Assembly (NCBI GenBank): GCA_020638575.1
Contig: JACKIH010000003.1
Location: forward strand, 2,461,501 to 2,525,500
Direction: 5' to 3'
Origin: Rhodospirillaceae bacterium
GTDB lineage: Bacteria > Pseudomonadota > Alphaproteobacteria > DSM-16000 > Inquilinaceae
DNA: 64,000 bases
Shown here piece after piece: positions 34,139 to 42,179 of this stretch; the first letter of the stretch is position 1, and each line of letters starts with the position of its first letter. A program made the position numbers and the translations under genes. The notes under the pieces are model-generated. The model saw nothing but the letters and a program-made list of their open reading frames with translations, did not search any database and had not been told where the DNA came from.

Positions 34139-35431
34139 ATGCCCGCCGCCCCGTCCACCCCCCGCCGCGGCGCCGGCCCGCTCGGCATCGCCGGCTGGTG
34201 CCTCTACGACTGGGCCAATTCCTCGGTCAACACGGTGATCGGCACCTTCGTCTTCGCGGTCTACTTCGCCGCCGGGGTGGTGGGCGACCAGACCCAGGGC
34301 AGCGCCATGTGGAGCACCATGATCGGCGTGTCGGGCCTCGCCATCGCCGTGCTCAGCCCGGCACTCGGCGCCATCGCCGACCACACCGGCCGGCGCAAGC
34401 CCTGGCTCGCCGGGCTCCTCGCCCTCACCGTGGGACCGACGGCGCTGCTGTGGTTCGCCACGCCCGATCCCGGCTCCATCTGGCTGGTGCTGGGCCTGGT
34501 GTTCGTCGCCAATCTCGGCCTGGAGCTGGGAGTGGTGTTCTATAACGCCATGCTGCCGGATGTGGCGACACCCCGGATGACCGGGCGGGTGAGCGGCTGG
34601 GCCTGGGGGGTGGGTTATGCCGGCGGGCTCGCCTGTCTGGCGGTGGCCCTGCTCGGCCTGGTGGGGCTGGGCGACACGCCCGCCTGGTTCGGCCTGCCGA
34701 CGGACAATGCGGAGAACGTGCGCGCCACCGCGCTCTTGGTGGCCGCCTGGTTCACCGTGTTCTCGCTGCCGCTGTTCTTGTGGACGCCCGACCAGCCGGC
34801 CACCGGCACCGGCCTTTCCGCCGCGGTGCGCCGCGGGCTGGCGGACCTGTGGCGCACGCTGAAGTCCCTGCCCGGCCACGGCAACCTGGTGCGCTACCTG
34901 ATCGCGTCCGCCCTCTACCGCGATGCCATCATCACCATTACCGCGGTGGGCGGGCTCTATGCGTCGGACACTTTCAACATGGGGTTCGACGAGATCATCC
35001 TGTTTGCCATCGGCCTCAACGTCACCGCCGGGCTGGGGGCCATCGCGTTTGCCTGGGTGGACGACTGGCTGGGGCCGAAGCGCACCATCCTGATTGCGCT
35101 GGTGGGGCTGATCGCCACCGGCGCGCCGATCCTGGTGATCAGCGAGTCCTCCACGTTCATCGCGCTGGCGCTGGGGCTCGGCATCTTCTTCGGGCCGGCC
35201 CAGGCGGCCAGCCGGACCATGATGGTGCGCCTGGCCCCGCCGGACCAGGAGGCAGAGTTCTTCGGGCTCTACGCCTTCGCCGGCAAGTCGGTGGCGTTCC
35301 TCGGACCGGTGGCGTTCGGCGCGGTCACCGCCCTGTCGGGCACCCAGCGCCTGGGGCTGGCCACCATCCTGGTGTTCGTCGTGGCGGGTGGGCTGCTGCT
35401 GGCGACGGTCAAGGAGCCACGCCGCGGCTGA
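34139..35431 (+). CDS. MFS transporter, UMF1/Atg22-like
   Basis: A 430-residue inner-membrane protein with about twelve hydrophobic segments. It begins with the UMF1-type sequence AGWCLYDWANSSVNTVIGTF and has the cytoplasmic motif GAIADHTGRRKPWL between segments 2 and 3, plus NAMLPDVATP. Related to vacuolar Atg22 amino-acid exporters; the substrate is not deducible. A parS-like palindrome follows 15 bases after the stop. Confidence 0.88.
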   Translation: MPAAPSTPRRGAGPLGIAGWCLYDWANSSVNTVIGTFVFAVYFAAGVVGDQTQGSAMWSTMIGVSGLAIAVLSPALGAIADHTGRRKPWLAGLLALTVGPTALLWFATPDPGSIWLVLGLVFVANLGLELGVVFYNAMLPDVATPRMTGRVSGWAWGVGYAGGLACLAVALLGLVGLGDTPAWFGLPTDNAENVRATALLVAAWFTVFSLPLFLWTPDQPATGTGLSAAVRRGLADLWRTLKSLPGHGNLVRYLIASALYRDAIITITAVGGLYASDTFNMGFDEIILFAIGLNVTAGLGAIAFAWVDDWLGPKRTILIALVGLIATGAPILVISESSTFIALALGLGIFFGPAQAASRTMMVRLAPPDQEAEFFGLYAFAGKSVAFLGPVAFGAVTALSGTQRLGLATILVFVVAGGLLLATVKEPRRG

Positions 35432-35446
35432 CCCACCGGCCACACC

Positions 35447-35460
35447 GTTTCACGTGAGAC
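35447..35460. promoter_or_regulatory. parS-like site, one mismatch
   Basis: GTTTCACGTGAGAC matches the ParB target palindrome GTTTCACGTGAAAC at 13 of 14 bases. It lies between the converging MFS and regA genes, about 13 kb from the perfect site at 48383-48396 and 14 kb from parB. Confidence 0.6.
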
Positions 35461-35512
35461 ACTCCGCCGGAGCCGTACGACGGAGCCGCGTTTGCCTGAA
35501 GGCGAAGCTGCG

Positions 35513-36091
35513 CTACGGCCGCGGTGCGTGCTTGTTCAAGATGCGCTGCAGGGTGCGCCGGTGCATGCGCAGGCGCCGGGCGGTTTCCGACACGTTGCGG
35601 TCGCACTGCTCGAACACCCGCTGGATGTGCTCCCAGCGCACCCGGTCGGCCGACATGGGGTGATCGGGCGGCGGCGGCAGCGCTTGGCCTTCGCGCGCCT
35701 TCAGGGCGGCGTCCACCTGGTCGGCGTCGGCGGGCTTGGCGATGTAGTCCACCGCCCCGGCCTTCACGGCGGCCACCGCGGTGGCGATGTTGCCGTAGCC
35801 CGTGAGCATGACGATGCGGGCATCGTCCCGTGCGGTCTGGATCGCCGGCACCAGGTCGAGCCCGTTGCCGTCCTCCACGCGCAAGTCGAGCACCGCGTAG
35901 GCCGGCGGCGACTGGCGGATCATGGCCTGGGCCTCGGCCACCGACTCCGCGGCCATCACCGCATAACCGCGCTTTTCCATGGCCCGGGCCAGGCGGTTAC
36001 GGAACGCCGTGTCGTCATCGACGATCAGCAGGCTGTTCGGCGCATCGCGCGGCGGCAGCTCCGCCAAGCCAATATGCCCATGCGTATCCAT
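35513..36091 (-). CDS. regA: Redox response regulator, RegA/PrrA/ActR type
   Basis: The 192-residue protein has a receiver domain with phosphorylated Asp69 (VLDLRVEDGNG), acidic pocket DDD at 25-27 and Lys in AKPADAD, a Pro-rich linker (PPPP), and a Fis-type helix-turn-helix at about 150-188 (NVSETARRLRMHRRTLQRIL). This layout is specific to the RegA family, which controls respiration, carbon and nitrogen fixation in response to redox state. It starts three bases after the regB stop. Confidence 0.94.
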   Translation of the reverse strand: MDTHGHIGLAELPPRDAPNSLLIVDDDTAFRNRLARAMEKRGYAVMAAESVAEAQAMIRQSPPAYAVLDLRVEDGNGLDLVPAIQTARDDARIVMLTGYGNIATAVAAVKAGAVDYIAKPADADQVDAALKAREGQALPPPPDHPMSADRVRWEHIQRVFEQCDRNVSETARRLRMHRRTLQRILNKHAPRP

Positions 36092-36094
36092 CGA

Positions 36095-37432
36095 TCAAAC
36101 CCGTTCCTCGAATCTTTCGCGGGGCCACTCCACCATAACATGAGCCCCCCCTCGACGTACGTTGGAAAAGCGGACCTCCGCTCCCGTGCGGCCGAGCAGG
36201 GCGACGGCGATGAAAATGCCGAGGCCCATATGCTCGCCCGATCCGGTCCCGTTGCCATTGGAGCGTCCGGAGACGTACGGCTCGCCCAGGCGGTGGATGA
36301 TGCCGGGCGGGTAGCCGGGGCCGTCGTCCAAGATCACGATACTCACGTCCTCTTTGCTCCACTCCGCACGCACGGATACGCAAGTGCGCGCAAATTGGAT
36401 CGCGTTTTGCAGGAGATTTCCCAGCCCGTGCACCATTTCCGCCCGCCGCGGCGCCAGCGGCGGGCGCGAAGCATCGCGCGCTGCCACCTCCAGGCGCAGC
36501 TCCTTGCCGGGCTGGGAAAAGGGCCTTGCCGCCGTCTCGATCAGGGTTGCCAGGGTCAGCCGTTCGAAGGAGTCGTCCACGTCGCGGCTGGGATCGCGGG
36601 TCAGGCGGGCGAGGATGTCCCGGCAGCGCCGCGCCTCGTTGACCAGCAGGCGGGCATCGGCGTGCAGGTCTCCGGCATCGGGGCAGCGCGCGGCCAGGTC
36701 GTCGGCCAGTTCGGTGGCGGCCAGCACGATGGTGCCGAGCGGCGTGCCGAGTTCGTGGGCCGCCGCCGCGGCGAGCCCGCCGACCGCCGAGACCTGCTGC
36801 TCGCGAGCCAGCGCCAGGCGGGTTTCCGCGAGGGCTGCGGTGGTCTTGCGGGCCTCCTCCGCCACCCGCCAGACATAGGCGGAGACGAACACCGTGGCCA
36901 AGGTCATGGCCACCCACACGCCCACCCGGTAGGTGAGGTCGGCGGATTCCGCCGGTACCGATTGCGGCCATGGCAGCGGGTAGGGCCACACCGTGAGCAC
37001 GGCGATGCAGACCACGGTCATCCCCGTCAGCAACGCCGTGCGCCGGCCCGACAGCACCAGCGACGCCACCATCTGCGGGGCCAGCAGCAGCAGCACGAAG
37101 GGGTTGGCGATGCCGCCCGTGAGGAACAGCAGGGCGGAGAGCTGGAAGATGTCGTAGGCTAGGAACAGCGAGGCTTCGCGGTCGGGCAGGGCGGAGTTGG
37201 GCCGGCCCTGGGCGGTCGCCGCCACGTTGAGGGCGACCGACGCGCCGATCACCGCCAGGGACGGCAGTACCGGCAACTCGCAGGTCAGCCAGTAGCGCAC
37301 CACCAGGATGGTCAGCGTCTGCCACACCAGGGCGATCCAGCGGATGTTTATGAGCGTGCGCCGGCGCAGGCGGCCCATCAGCTCGGGCATGGCCGATTCG
37401 AACGCGCTGGGGGCGACTTCCGTCACGGCCAT
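36095..37432 (-). CDS. regB: Redox-sensing histidine kinase, RegB/PrrB type
   Basis: The 445-residue kinase has six membrane segments (about 25-190) with the quinone-binding heptapeptide GGIANPF near 110, a phosphoacceptor His in AAAAHELGTPLG (about 224), the redox-active Cys in EARRCRDILARL (about 269), and the N, G1 and G2 ATPase boxes (NLLQNAIQFA, DDGPGYP, GLGIFIA). These are hallmarks of RegB, which phosphorylates RegA when the quinone pool or disulfide state signals reduction. The ATG at 37432 has GGAGAG upstream. Confidence 0.95.
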   Translation of the reverse strand: MAVTEVAPSAFESAMPELMGRLRRRTLINIRWIALVWQTLTILVVRYWLTCELPVLPSLAVIGASVALNVAATAQGRPNSALPDREASLFLAYDIFQLSALLFLTGGIANPFVLLLLAPQMVASLVLSGRRTALLTGMTVVCIAVLTVWPYPLPWPQSVPAESADLTYRVGVWVAMTLATVFVSAYVWRVAEEARKTTAALAETRLALAREQQVSAVGGLAAAAAHELGTPLGTIVLAATELADDLAARCPDAGDLHADARLLVNEARRCRDILARLTRDPSRDVDDSFERLTLATLIETAARPFSQPGKELRLEVAARDASRPPLAPRRAEMVHGLGNLLQNAIQFARTCVSVRAEWSKEDVSIVILDDGPGYPPGIIHRLGEPYVSGRSNGNGTGSGEHMGLGIFIAVALLGRTGAEVRFSNVRRGGAHVMVEWPRERFEERV

Positions 37433-37546
37433 GGGCGGCACTCTCCTGTGGCGGCCATGGCAAAGCCGGCCGCGGGCCGTGGTCGTTTCGCGCACCCAGG
37501 AGCATGCGCCGCGTCGGACTGGCTCCGAAATCCCGGAAAGGGCTCT

Positions 37547-38320
37547 ATGTTACAGCACATGGAGACCGAGACACCGCCACCAAGCGCCGCACCGGCCATC
37601 CGCGTGCGCGACCTCACCAAGACGTTCGGAACGGTGCGGGCGGTCGATGCCGTGTCGTTCACCATCGGCCGCGGCCGGACCGTGGGCCTGCTGGGCGGCA
37701 ACGGTGCCGGCAAGACCACCACCATCAGCATTCTGCTCGGCTTGCTCCTGCCCACGGCGGGTGCCGTCGAGGTGCTGGGGATCGACATGTTGCGCCACCG
37801 CTTCGCAGCGCTCGGCCGCATGAACTTCTCCTCGCCCTACGTGGAGCTCCCGCATCGGTTGACCGTGCGGGAAAACCTGACCATTTACGCCCATCTCTAC
37901 GGCATTGCACGGGTTGCCGACCGGGTGGCCGAGCTGATCGAGGACCTCGATCTCGCCGCCGTGGCCGGGCGCATGAGCGGCAAGCTGTCGGCCGGCCAGA
38001 AGACGCGGGTGGCGCTGGCGAAGTCGCTGATCAACCGGCCCGAGGTGCTGCTGCTCGACGAGCCCACGGCCTCCCTCGACCCCGACACGGCCGACTGGGT
38101 GCGCACCTACCTGGAACGCTACTGTGCGGCGGCAGGGGCGACGATGCTGTTGGCCAGCCACAACATGGCGGAGGTGGAGCGCATGTGCGACGACGTGCTG
38201 ATGATGCGCCGTGGCCGCATCGTCGACCAGGGGCCGCCGGCCGCACTGATCGAACGCTACGGCCGTACCACCCTGGAAGAGGTGTTCCTCGACATCGCCC
38301 GCCGTGGAGCGGCGGCATGA
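37547..38320 (+). CDS. ABC-2 type transporter ATP-binding protein
   Basis: The 257-residue ATPase has Walker A GGNGAGKTTT, the signature KLSAGQKTRVALAKSL and Walker B VLLLDEPTASLDPDT, followed by H-loop SHNMAEVE. ATG 37547 is chosen because AAAGG lies just upstream; a second ATG at 37559 lacks a binding site. It is divergent from regB and overlaps the permease gene by four bases, so together they form an exporter of the drug/polysaccharide/lipid type. Confidence 0.9.
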   Translation: MLQHMETETPPPSAAPAIRVRDLTKTFGTVRAVDAVSFTIGRGRTVGLLGGNGAGKTTTISILLGLLLPTAGAVEVLGIDMLRHRFAALGRMNFSSPYVELPHRLTVRENLTIYAHLYGIARVADRVAELIEDLDLAAVAGRMSGKLSAGQKTRVALAKSLINRPEVLLLDEPTASLDPDTADWVRTYLERYCAAAGATMLLASHNMAEVERMCDDVLMMRRGRIVDQGPPAALIERYGRTTLEEVFLDIARRGAAA

Positions 38321-39210
38321 CCCCCGACCGCGGAGACGGGCCGGCTGGCGCTGTGCCTCGCGCACCGGCCACGCCGGCTCTGCCGGAACATGCGCCCGGC
38401 CCGCCGGTGCCGCCGGGTTCGCCGCTGCGCCGCATCTCCGCGGTGATCCTGCGCTACTGGTTCCTGCTGCGGGGCTCCTGGCCGCGTCTGCTTGAGCTGG
38501 CCTACTGGCCGACCATCCAGATGGTGCTGTGGGGCTTCATCACGCTGAACCTGGTGGGCGACAGTAGCTGGGTCAGCCAGTCCTTCGGCGTGCTGATCTC
38601 CGGCGTTCTGCTGTGGGACGTGCTGTTCCGCGGCCAGCTCGGCTTTTCCCTGTGCTTCCTGGAAGAGCTGTGGAGCCGCAACCTCGGCCACCTCTTCGTC
38701 AGCCCGCTGCGTCCCCATGAGTGGCTGGTGGCGATGATGACCATGAGCCTGGTGCGTACGCTGATCGGCATCGTCCCAGCCTGCCTTCTGGCCATCGTCT
38801 TCTACGGCTGGAACGTGTTTTCCATCGGCTTCCCGCTGGTGGGGTTCTTCGCCTGCCTGCTCGTCACCGGCTGGTGGATGGGCCTCATCATCACCGCCCT
38901 GATCTTGCTGCTGGGGCTGGGGGCGGAAAGCCTGGCCTGGCTGATCGTCTTCCTGTTCGCGCCGATCAGCGCCATCTACTACCCCGTCGACGTATTGCCG
39001 CCGGCACTGCAGTGGCTCGCCTACGCCCTGCCGCCGGCCCATGTGTTCGAGGGCATGCGATCGGTCCTGTTCGGCCACGGCATGGCGTGGGGCCATCTCA
39101 TCGCCGCAATCGGCCTGAATATCGCCTATCTGGCGCTGGGGGCCGGTGTGTTCCTGGTGTCGTTTCACACGGCGCGCCGTCAGGGCGCGCTGCTTCAGCA
39201 AGGCGAGTAG
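38317..39210 (+). CDS. ABC-2 type transporter permease
   Basis: The 297-residue protein has a Pro-rich 35-residue N-terminus and then about six membrane segments with the ABC-2 style ALPPAHVFEGMRSVLFG near the C-terminus. The ATG overlaps the ATPase stop (ATGA). The pair probably exports one small lipid or polysaccharide; no biosynthetic gene nearby names the substrate. Confidence 0.88.
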   Translation: MTPDRGDGPAGAVPRAPATPALPEHAPGPPVPPGSPLRRISAVILRYWFLLRGSWPRLLELAYWPTIQMVLWGFITLNLVGDSSWVSQSFGVLISGVLLWDVLFRGQLGFSLCFLEELWSRNLGHLFVSPLRPHEWLVAMMTMSLVRTLIGIVPACLLAIVFYGWNVFSIGFPLVGFFACLLVTGWWMGLIITALILLLGLGAESLAWLIVFLFAPISAIYYPVDVLPPALQWLAYALPPAHVFEGMRSVLFGHGMAWGHLIAAIGLNIAYLALGAGVFLVSFHTARRQGALLQQGE

Positions 39211-39358
39211 CAGAGGAACCTTGACGGTTGCGCAGCGTTCAATCCGGTACGCCGCCTTTGGACGCGGGCGCCGCGGTGGCCTTGACGGCCACGGGGTTCC
39301 CAAGCCCAATGACGCCTGAGTGACCCATTCCACACCTCACAGCGAGACGGGGGAGACC

Positions 39359-39991
39359 ATGAAGAAGACCACCACTGCGGCCGCCTTGGTGTGCGCCGCC
39401 CTGGCGATCCAAGGGTGCCAGAGCCCGGGACAGAACACTCTGGCCGGAGCTGGCCTGGGCGCACTGGGCGGTGCGGCCCTGGGCACGCTGGCCGGGGGCA
39501 ATGACACCCGCAACGCCCTCATCGGCGCTGGCATCGGTGCACTGGCGGGCGGCGCCATCGGCAACTACTTCGACCAGCAGGAAGCCACGCTGCGCCAGAA
39601 CCTGCAGGGCACCCCGGTGGACGTGCAGCGCCAGGGCGATGTGCTGCTGCTGAACATGCCGGGCGGCGTGACCTTCCAGACGGGCTCGGCGCAGATTTCG
39701 CCGCAGTTCTACGGCACGCTCAACCAGATCGCGGCGACGCTGAACCAGTACCCGCAGACGCTGATCGAGGTGGCCGGCCACACCGACAGCACTGGCGATG
39801 CCGCCTTCAACCAGCAGCTTTCCGAAGAACGGGCGCGGGCCGTCGGCAACTACCTGATCCAGCAGGGCGTGCTGCCGGCGCGCATCTTCACGGTCGGCTA
39901 CGGCGAGACCCGGCCGGTGGCCGACAACGCCACGCCGCAGGGCCGCCAGGCCAACCGCCGCGTGGAGATGGTGATCCGTCCGTTCACCTGA
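39359..39991 (+). CDS. OmpA-family outer-membrane lipoprotein with glycine zipper
   Basis: The 210-residue product has a signal peptide ending in lipobox AIQGC, a glycine-zipper region (GAGLGALGGAALGTLAGG and GAGIGALAGGAIGNYF, about 30-72) and an OmpA-like peptidoglycan-binding domain with GHTDSTGDAAFNQQLSEERA. It resembles YiaD. It should tether the outer membrane to peptidoglycan. GGGGGAG lies just before the ATG at 39359. A strong terminator follows. Confidence 0.92.
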   Translation: MKKTTTAAALVCAALAIQGCQSPGQNTLAGAGLGALGGAALGTLAGGNDTRNALIGAGIGALAGGAIGNYFDQQEATLRQNLQGTPVDVQRQGDVLLLNMPGGVTFQTGSAQISPQFYGTLNQIAATLNQYPQTLIEVAGHTDSTGDAAFNQQLSEERARAVGNYLIQQGVLPARIFTVGYGETRPVADNATPQGRQANRRVEMVIRPFT

Positions 39992-40055
39992 TCGGCCGCC
40001 CGGCGGGTCCGCAGCACTTCGGCGCTGCGGGCCGGGACCACGGACAGTACGGGAG

Positions 40056-40089
40056 CCGCGGCCAGGATCTGGCCGCGGTTTCCTTTTTT
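40056..40089 (+). terminator. Rho-independent terminator after the OmpA-family gene
   Basis: A perfect 10-bp stem, CCGCGGCCAG (40056-40065) with CTGGCCGCGG (40069-40078) around GAT, is followed by TTTCCTTTTTT. It lies about 65 bases after the stop and just before repeat copy E. Confidence 0.88.
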
Positions 40090-40110
40090 GGGATCGGCCG
40101 GTTATCGGTT

Positions 40111-40233
40111 AGGGCGGTTTTGACCGCCATTGAATCGGTTGCAGCCGCACCCCCACCCAGCCGCCCAATTCAGCATACTGTCGTTGGGCGGGGGGATGGG
40201 AGTGTGGGCTGGGGCAGCTCGATCAGAAAATGC
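40111..40233 (+). repeat. Dispersed palindromic element, copy E (123 bp, complete)
   Basis: The copy starts AGGGCGGTTTTGACCGCC (small hairpin), then ATTGAATCGGTT, a GC-rich long inverted repeat (arms 40147-40166 and 40184-40210) with loop CAGCATACTG, and ends with GGGCAGCTCGATCAGAAAA before TGC. Length and both ends match copies F and G. It fills the gap between the converging OmpA-family and cupin genes and stops one base before the cupin stop codon. Confidence 0.85.
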
Positions 40234-40234
40234 A

Positions 40235-40600
40235 CTAGATCCGCGCCTTGACCGCCGCGGTCGCGGGATCGCCGGTGTTGGGCGTGCCGTGGGGTTCGAT
40301 CAGCAGGATATGCGCCTCTTCGGCCGCCACCGGCCGGTGCTGCATCCCCTGGGGCACCACGAACAGCTCGCCCGGCCCCAGCTCCACGTTGCCGGCCTCG
40401 GTCTCGATGGTCAGCCGGCCGTCCAGCACCAGGAAGAAATCGTCGGTGTCGGCATGGGAATGCCAGACGAACTCGCCCTTCACCTTGACCACCATGATGT
40501 CGTGGCCGTTGAAGGTGCCGACGATCTTCGGCGACCAGTGCTCGGTGAAGCTGGCGAGCTTGGCCGCCAGGTCGACCGACTCCGGTGCGCTTGTCGCCAT
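40235..40600 (-). CDS. Cupin-domain protein
   Basis: The 121-residue single-domain cupin has the first motif EFVWHSHADTDDFFLVLDG (metal ligands His-His and Glu/Asp) and the second GELFVVPQGMQHRP. Small cupins of this type are often dioxygenases or isomerases, but no substrate can be named. It is the last gene of the run trx-domain protein, ogt, qor, cupin, seven bases after qor. Confidence 0.85.
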   Translation of the reverse strand: MATSAPESVDLAAKLASFTEHWSPKIVGTFNGHDIMVVKVKGEFVWHSHADTDDFFLVLDGRLTIETEAGNVELGPGELFVVPQGMQHRPVAAEEAHILLIEPHGTPNTGDPATAAVKARI

Positions 40601-40607
40601 GGCGGCC

Positions 40608-41588
40608 TCAGCCGCCGACCGAGAACACCGTGCTGCCGGTGGTCTTGCGCGCCTGCAGGTCGCGGTGGGCCTCAGCGGCGTCGGCCAGCGGATAGACCTG
40701 GTTGACCGGGATTTTCACCGCACCGTTGGCCACCACCTCGAACAGGGCGGCGGCACTGTTCACCAGGTCCTCGCGGCTCGCCGTATAGGTCATCAGCACC
40801 GGCCGGGTGACGTAGAGCGAGCCCTTCTGCGACAGCGTGATCAGGTCGACCGGGCCCACCGCACCCGACGCATTGCCGAAGCTGACCATCATGCCGCGCG
40901 GGCTGAGGCAGTCAAGCGAGCCCGCCCAGGTGTCCTTGCCGACGCCGTCATAGACCACGGGCACGCCCTTGCCGCCGGTGAGTTCCCGCACCCGCTCCAC
41001 GAAGTTTTCCGTGCGGTAGTTGATGACGTGCGTGGCGCCGTGGGCGCGGGCCTGTTCGGCCTTTTCGTCCGATCCCGCGGTGCCGATCACCGTGACGCCG
41101 AGATGGCGCGCCCACTGGCAGGCGATCAGCCCGACGCCGCCGGCCGCGGCGTGGAACAGGATGGTCTGGCCGGGCTGGACGGGATAGGTGCGGCACAGCA
41201 GGTATTCCACCGTCATGCCCTGCAGCATCATGGCGGCGGCGGTCTTGTCGTCGATGGCATCGGGCAGTGCCACCGCCCGGTCGGCCGGCATCACCCGCAT
41301 CTCGGCATAGGCACCCAGCGGGCCGACGCCGTAGGCCACCCGGTCGCCCACCTTCAGGTCGCTGACGCCATGGCCGATCTTGTCCACCACCCCGGCGGCT
41401 TCCAGGCCGATGCCGCTGGGCAGCTCCACCGGGTAGAGGCCGCTCCTGTGGTAGGTGTCGATGTAGTTGAGGCCGACGAAGGTGTGGCGCACGCGGATTT
41501 GGCCGGGGCCGGGATCGCCCACCTCCACGTCTTCCCAGCGCAGAACCTCGGGGCCGCCGGTTTCATGGATGCGGATGGCTTTGGTCAT
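40608..41588 (-). CDS. qor: NADPH:quinone oxidoreductase (zinc-independent MDR)
   Basis: The 326-residue medium-chain reductase begins MTKAIRIHETGGPEVLRWED and has the quinone reductase motif NYIDTYHRSGLYPV and the cofactor loop AAAGGVGLIACQWA. It lacks the structural zinc Cys cluster of alcohol dehydrogenases. It reduces quinones by one or two electrons with NADPH in the cytosol. It is seven bases ahead of the cupin gene and 21 bases after ogt. Confidence 0.92.
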   Translation of the reverse strand: MTKAIRIHETGGPEVLRWEDVEVGDPGPGQIRVRHTFVGLNYIDTYHRSGLYPVELPSGIGLEAAGVVDKIGHGVSDLKVGDRVAYGVGPLGAYAEMRVMPADRAVALPDAIDDKTAAAMMLQGMTVEYLLCRTYPVQPGQTILFHAAAGGVGLIACQWARHLGVTVIGTAGSDEKAEQARAHGATHVINYRTENFVERVRELTGGKGVPVVYDGVGKDTWAGSLDCLSPRGMMVSFGNASGAVGPVDLITLSQKGSLYVTRPVLMTYTASREDLVNSAAALFEVVANGAVKIPVNQVYPLADAAEAHRDLQARKTTGSTVFSVGG

Positions 41589-41609
41589 CGTCGGATCTCC
41601 AAAAAAGCT

Positions 41610-42170
41610 CTAGCCGGTGAGGCCGAGCCGGGCCAGCAGGTCCGGCCCCGGCCCGCCGGGCCGCTCACCGGCTACGTCGGCCCCTTCATGGGCGAGCAGC
41701 CAGCGTTTGGTTGGCAGCCCGCTGCCGCCGGAATACATGCCGATCCGGCCATGGGCCGCCAGCACCCGGTGGCAGGGGATGAGGATGGGGATAGGATTGT
41801 GGGAGCAGGCACCGCCCACCGACCGGGCGCTGCCGCCGGCACGGTCGGCCAGCTCGCCATAGGACAGGGTTTCGCCCGGCGGGATGCGCGCCATTTCCTC
41901 CAGCACGCGCCAGCGATACGCGGTGACGTTGGGGGCCAGCGGCAGGTCGTCGGGCAGCGGGATGGCGCGGTCGACATAGGCGGCAAGCCAGGCGGCCGCC
42001 CGGTCCGCCACGGCGGACTCACCGGTGGCCGGCCCCGCGGCCCCCCAAACGAGCGTGCGCACCGCACCGCCTGCCACCGTGAGGGAGAGCGGCCCCAGGG
42101 GGCTATTCACCACCCGCCGGGCCACCGTGCTGCCCGGGCCTGCGTGGGATGCCGCAACGAACTGTGCCAT
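41610..42170 (-). CDS. ogt: Methylated-DNA-protein cysteine methyltransferase
   Basis: The 186-residue protein repairs O6-alkylguanine by transferring the alkyl group to its own Cys, in the motif IPCHRVLAAHG; the DNA-binding helix region GETLSYGELADRAGG precedes it. It is the Ogt/AdaB form, without an Ada-type N-terminal zinc domain. It lies nine bases after the thioredoxin-domain gene in one operon. Confidence 0.93.
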   Translation of the reverse strand: MAQFVAASHAGPGSTVARRVVNSPLGPLSLTVAGGAVRTLVWGAAGPATGESAVADRAAAWLAAYVDRAIPLPDDLPLAPNVTAYRWRVLEEMARIPPGETLSYGELADRAGGSARSVGGACSHNPIPILIPCHRVLAAHGRIGMYSGGSGLPTKRWLLAHEGADVAGERPGGPGPDLLARLGLTG

Positions 42171-42179
42171 GGATCCGTC

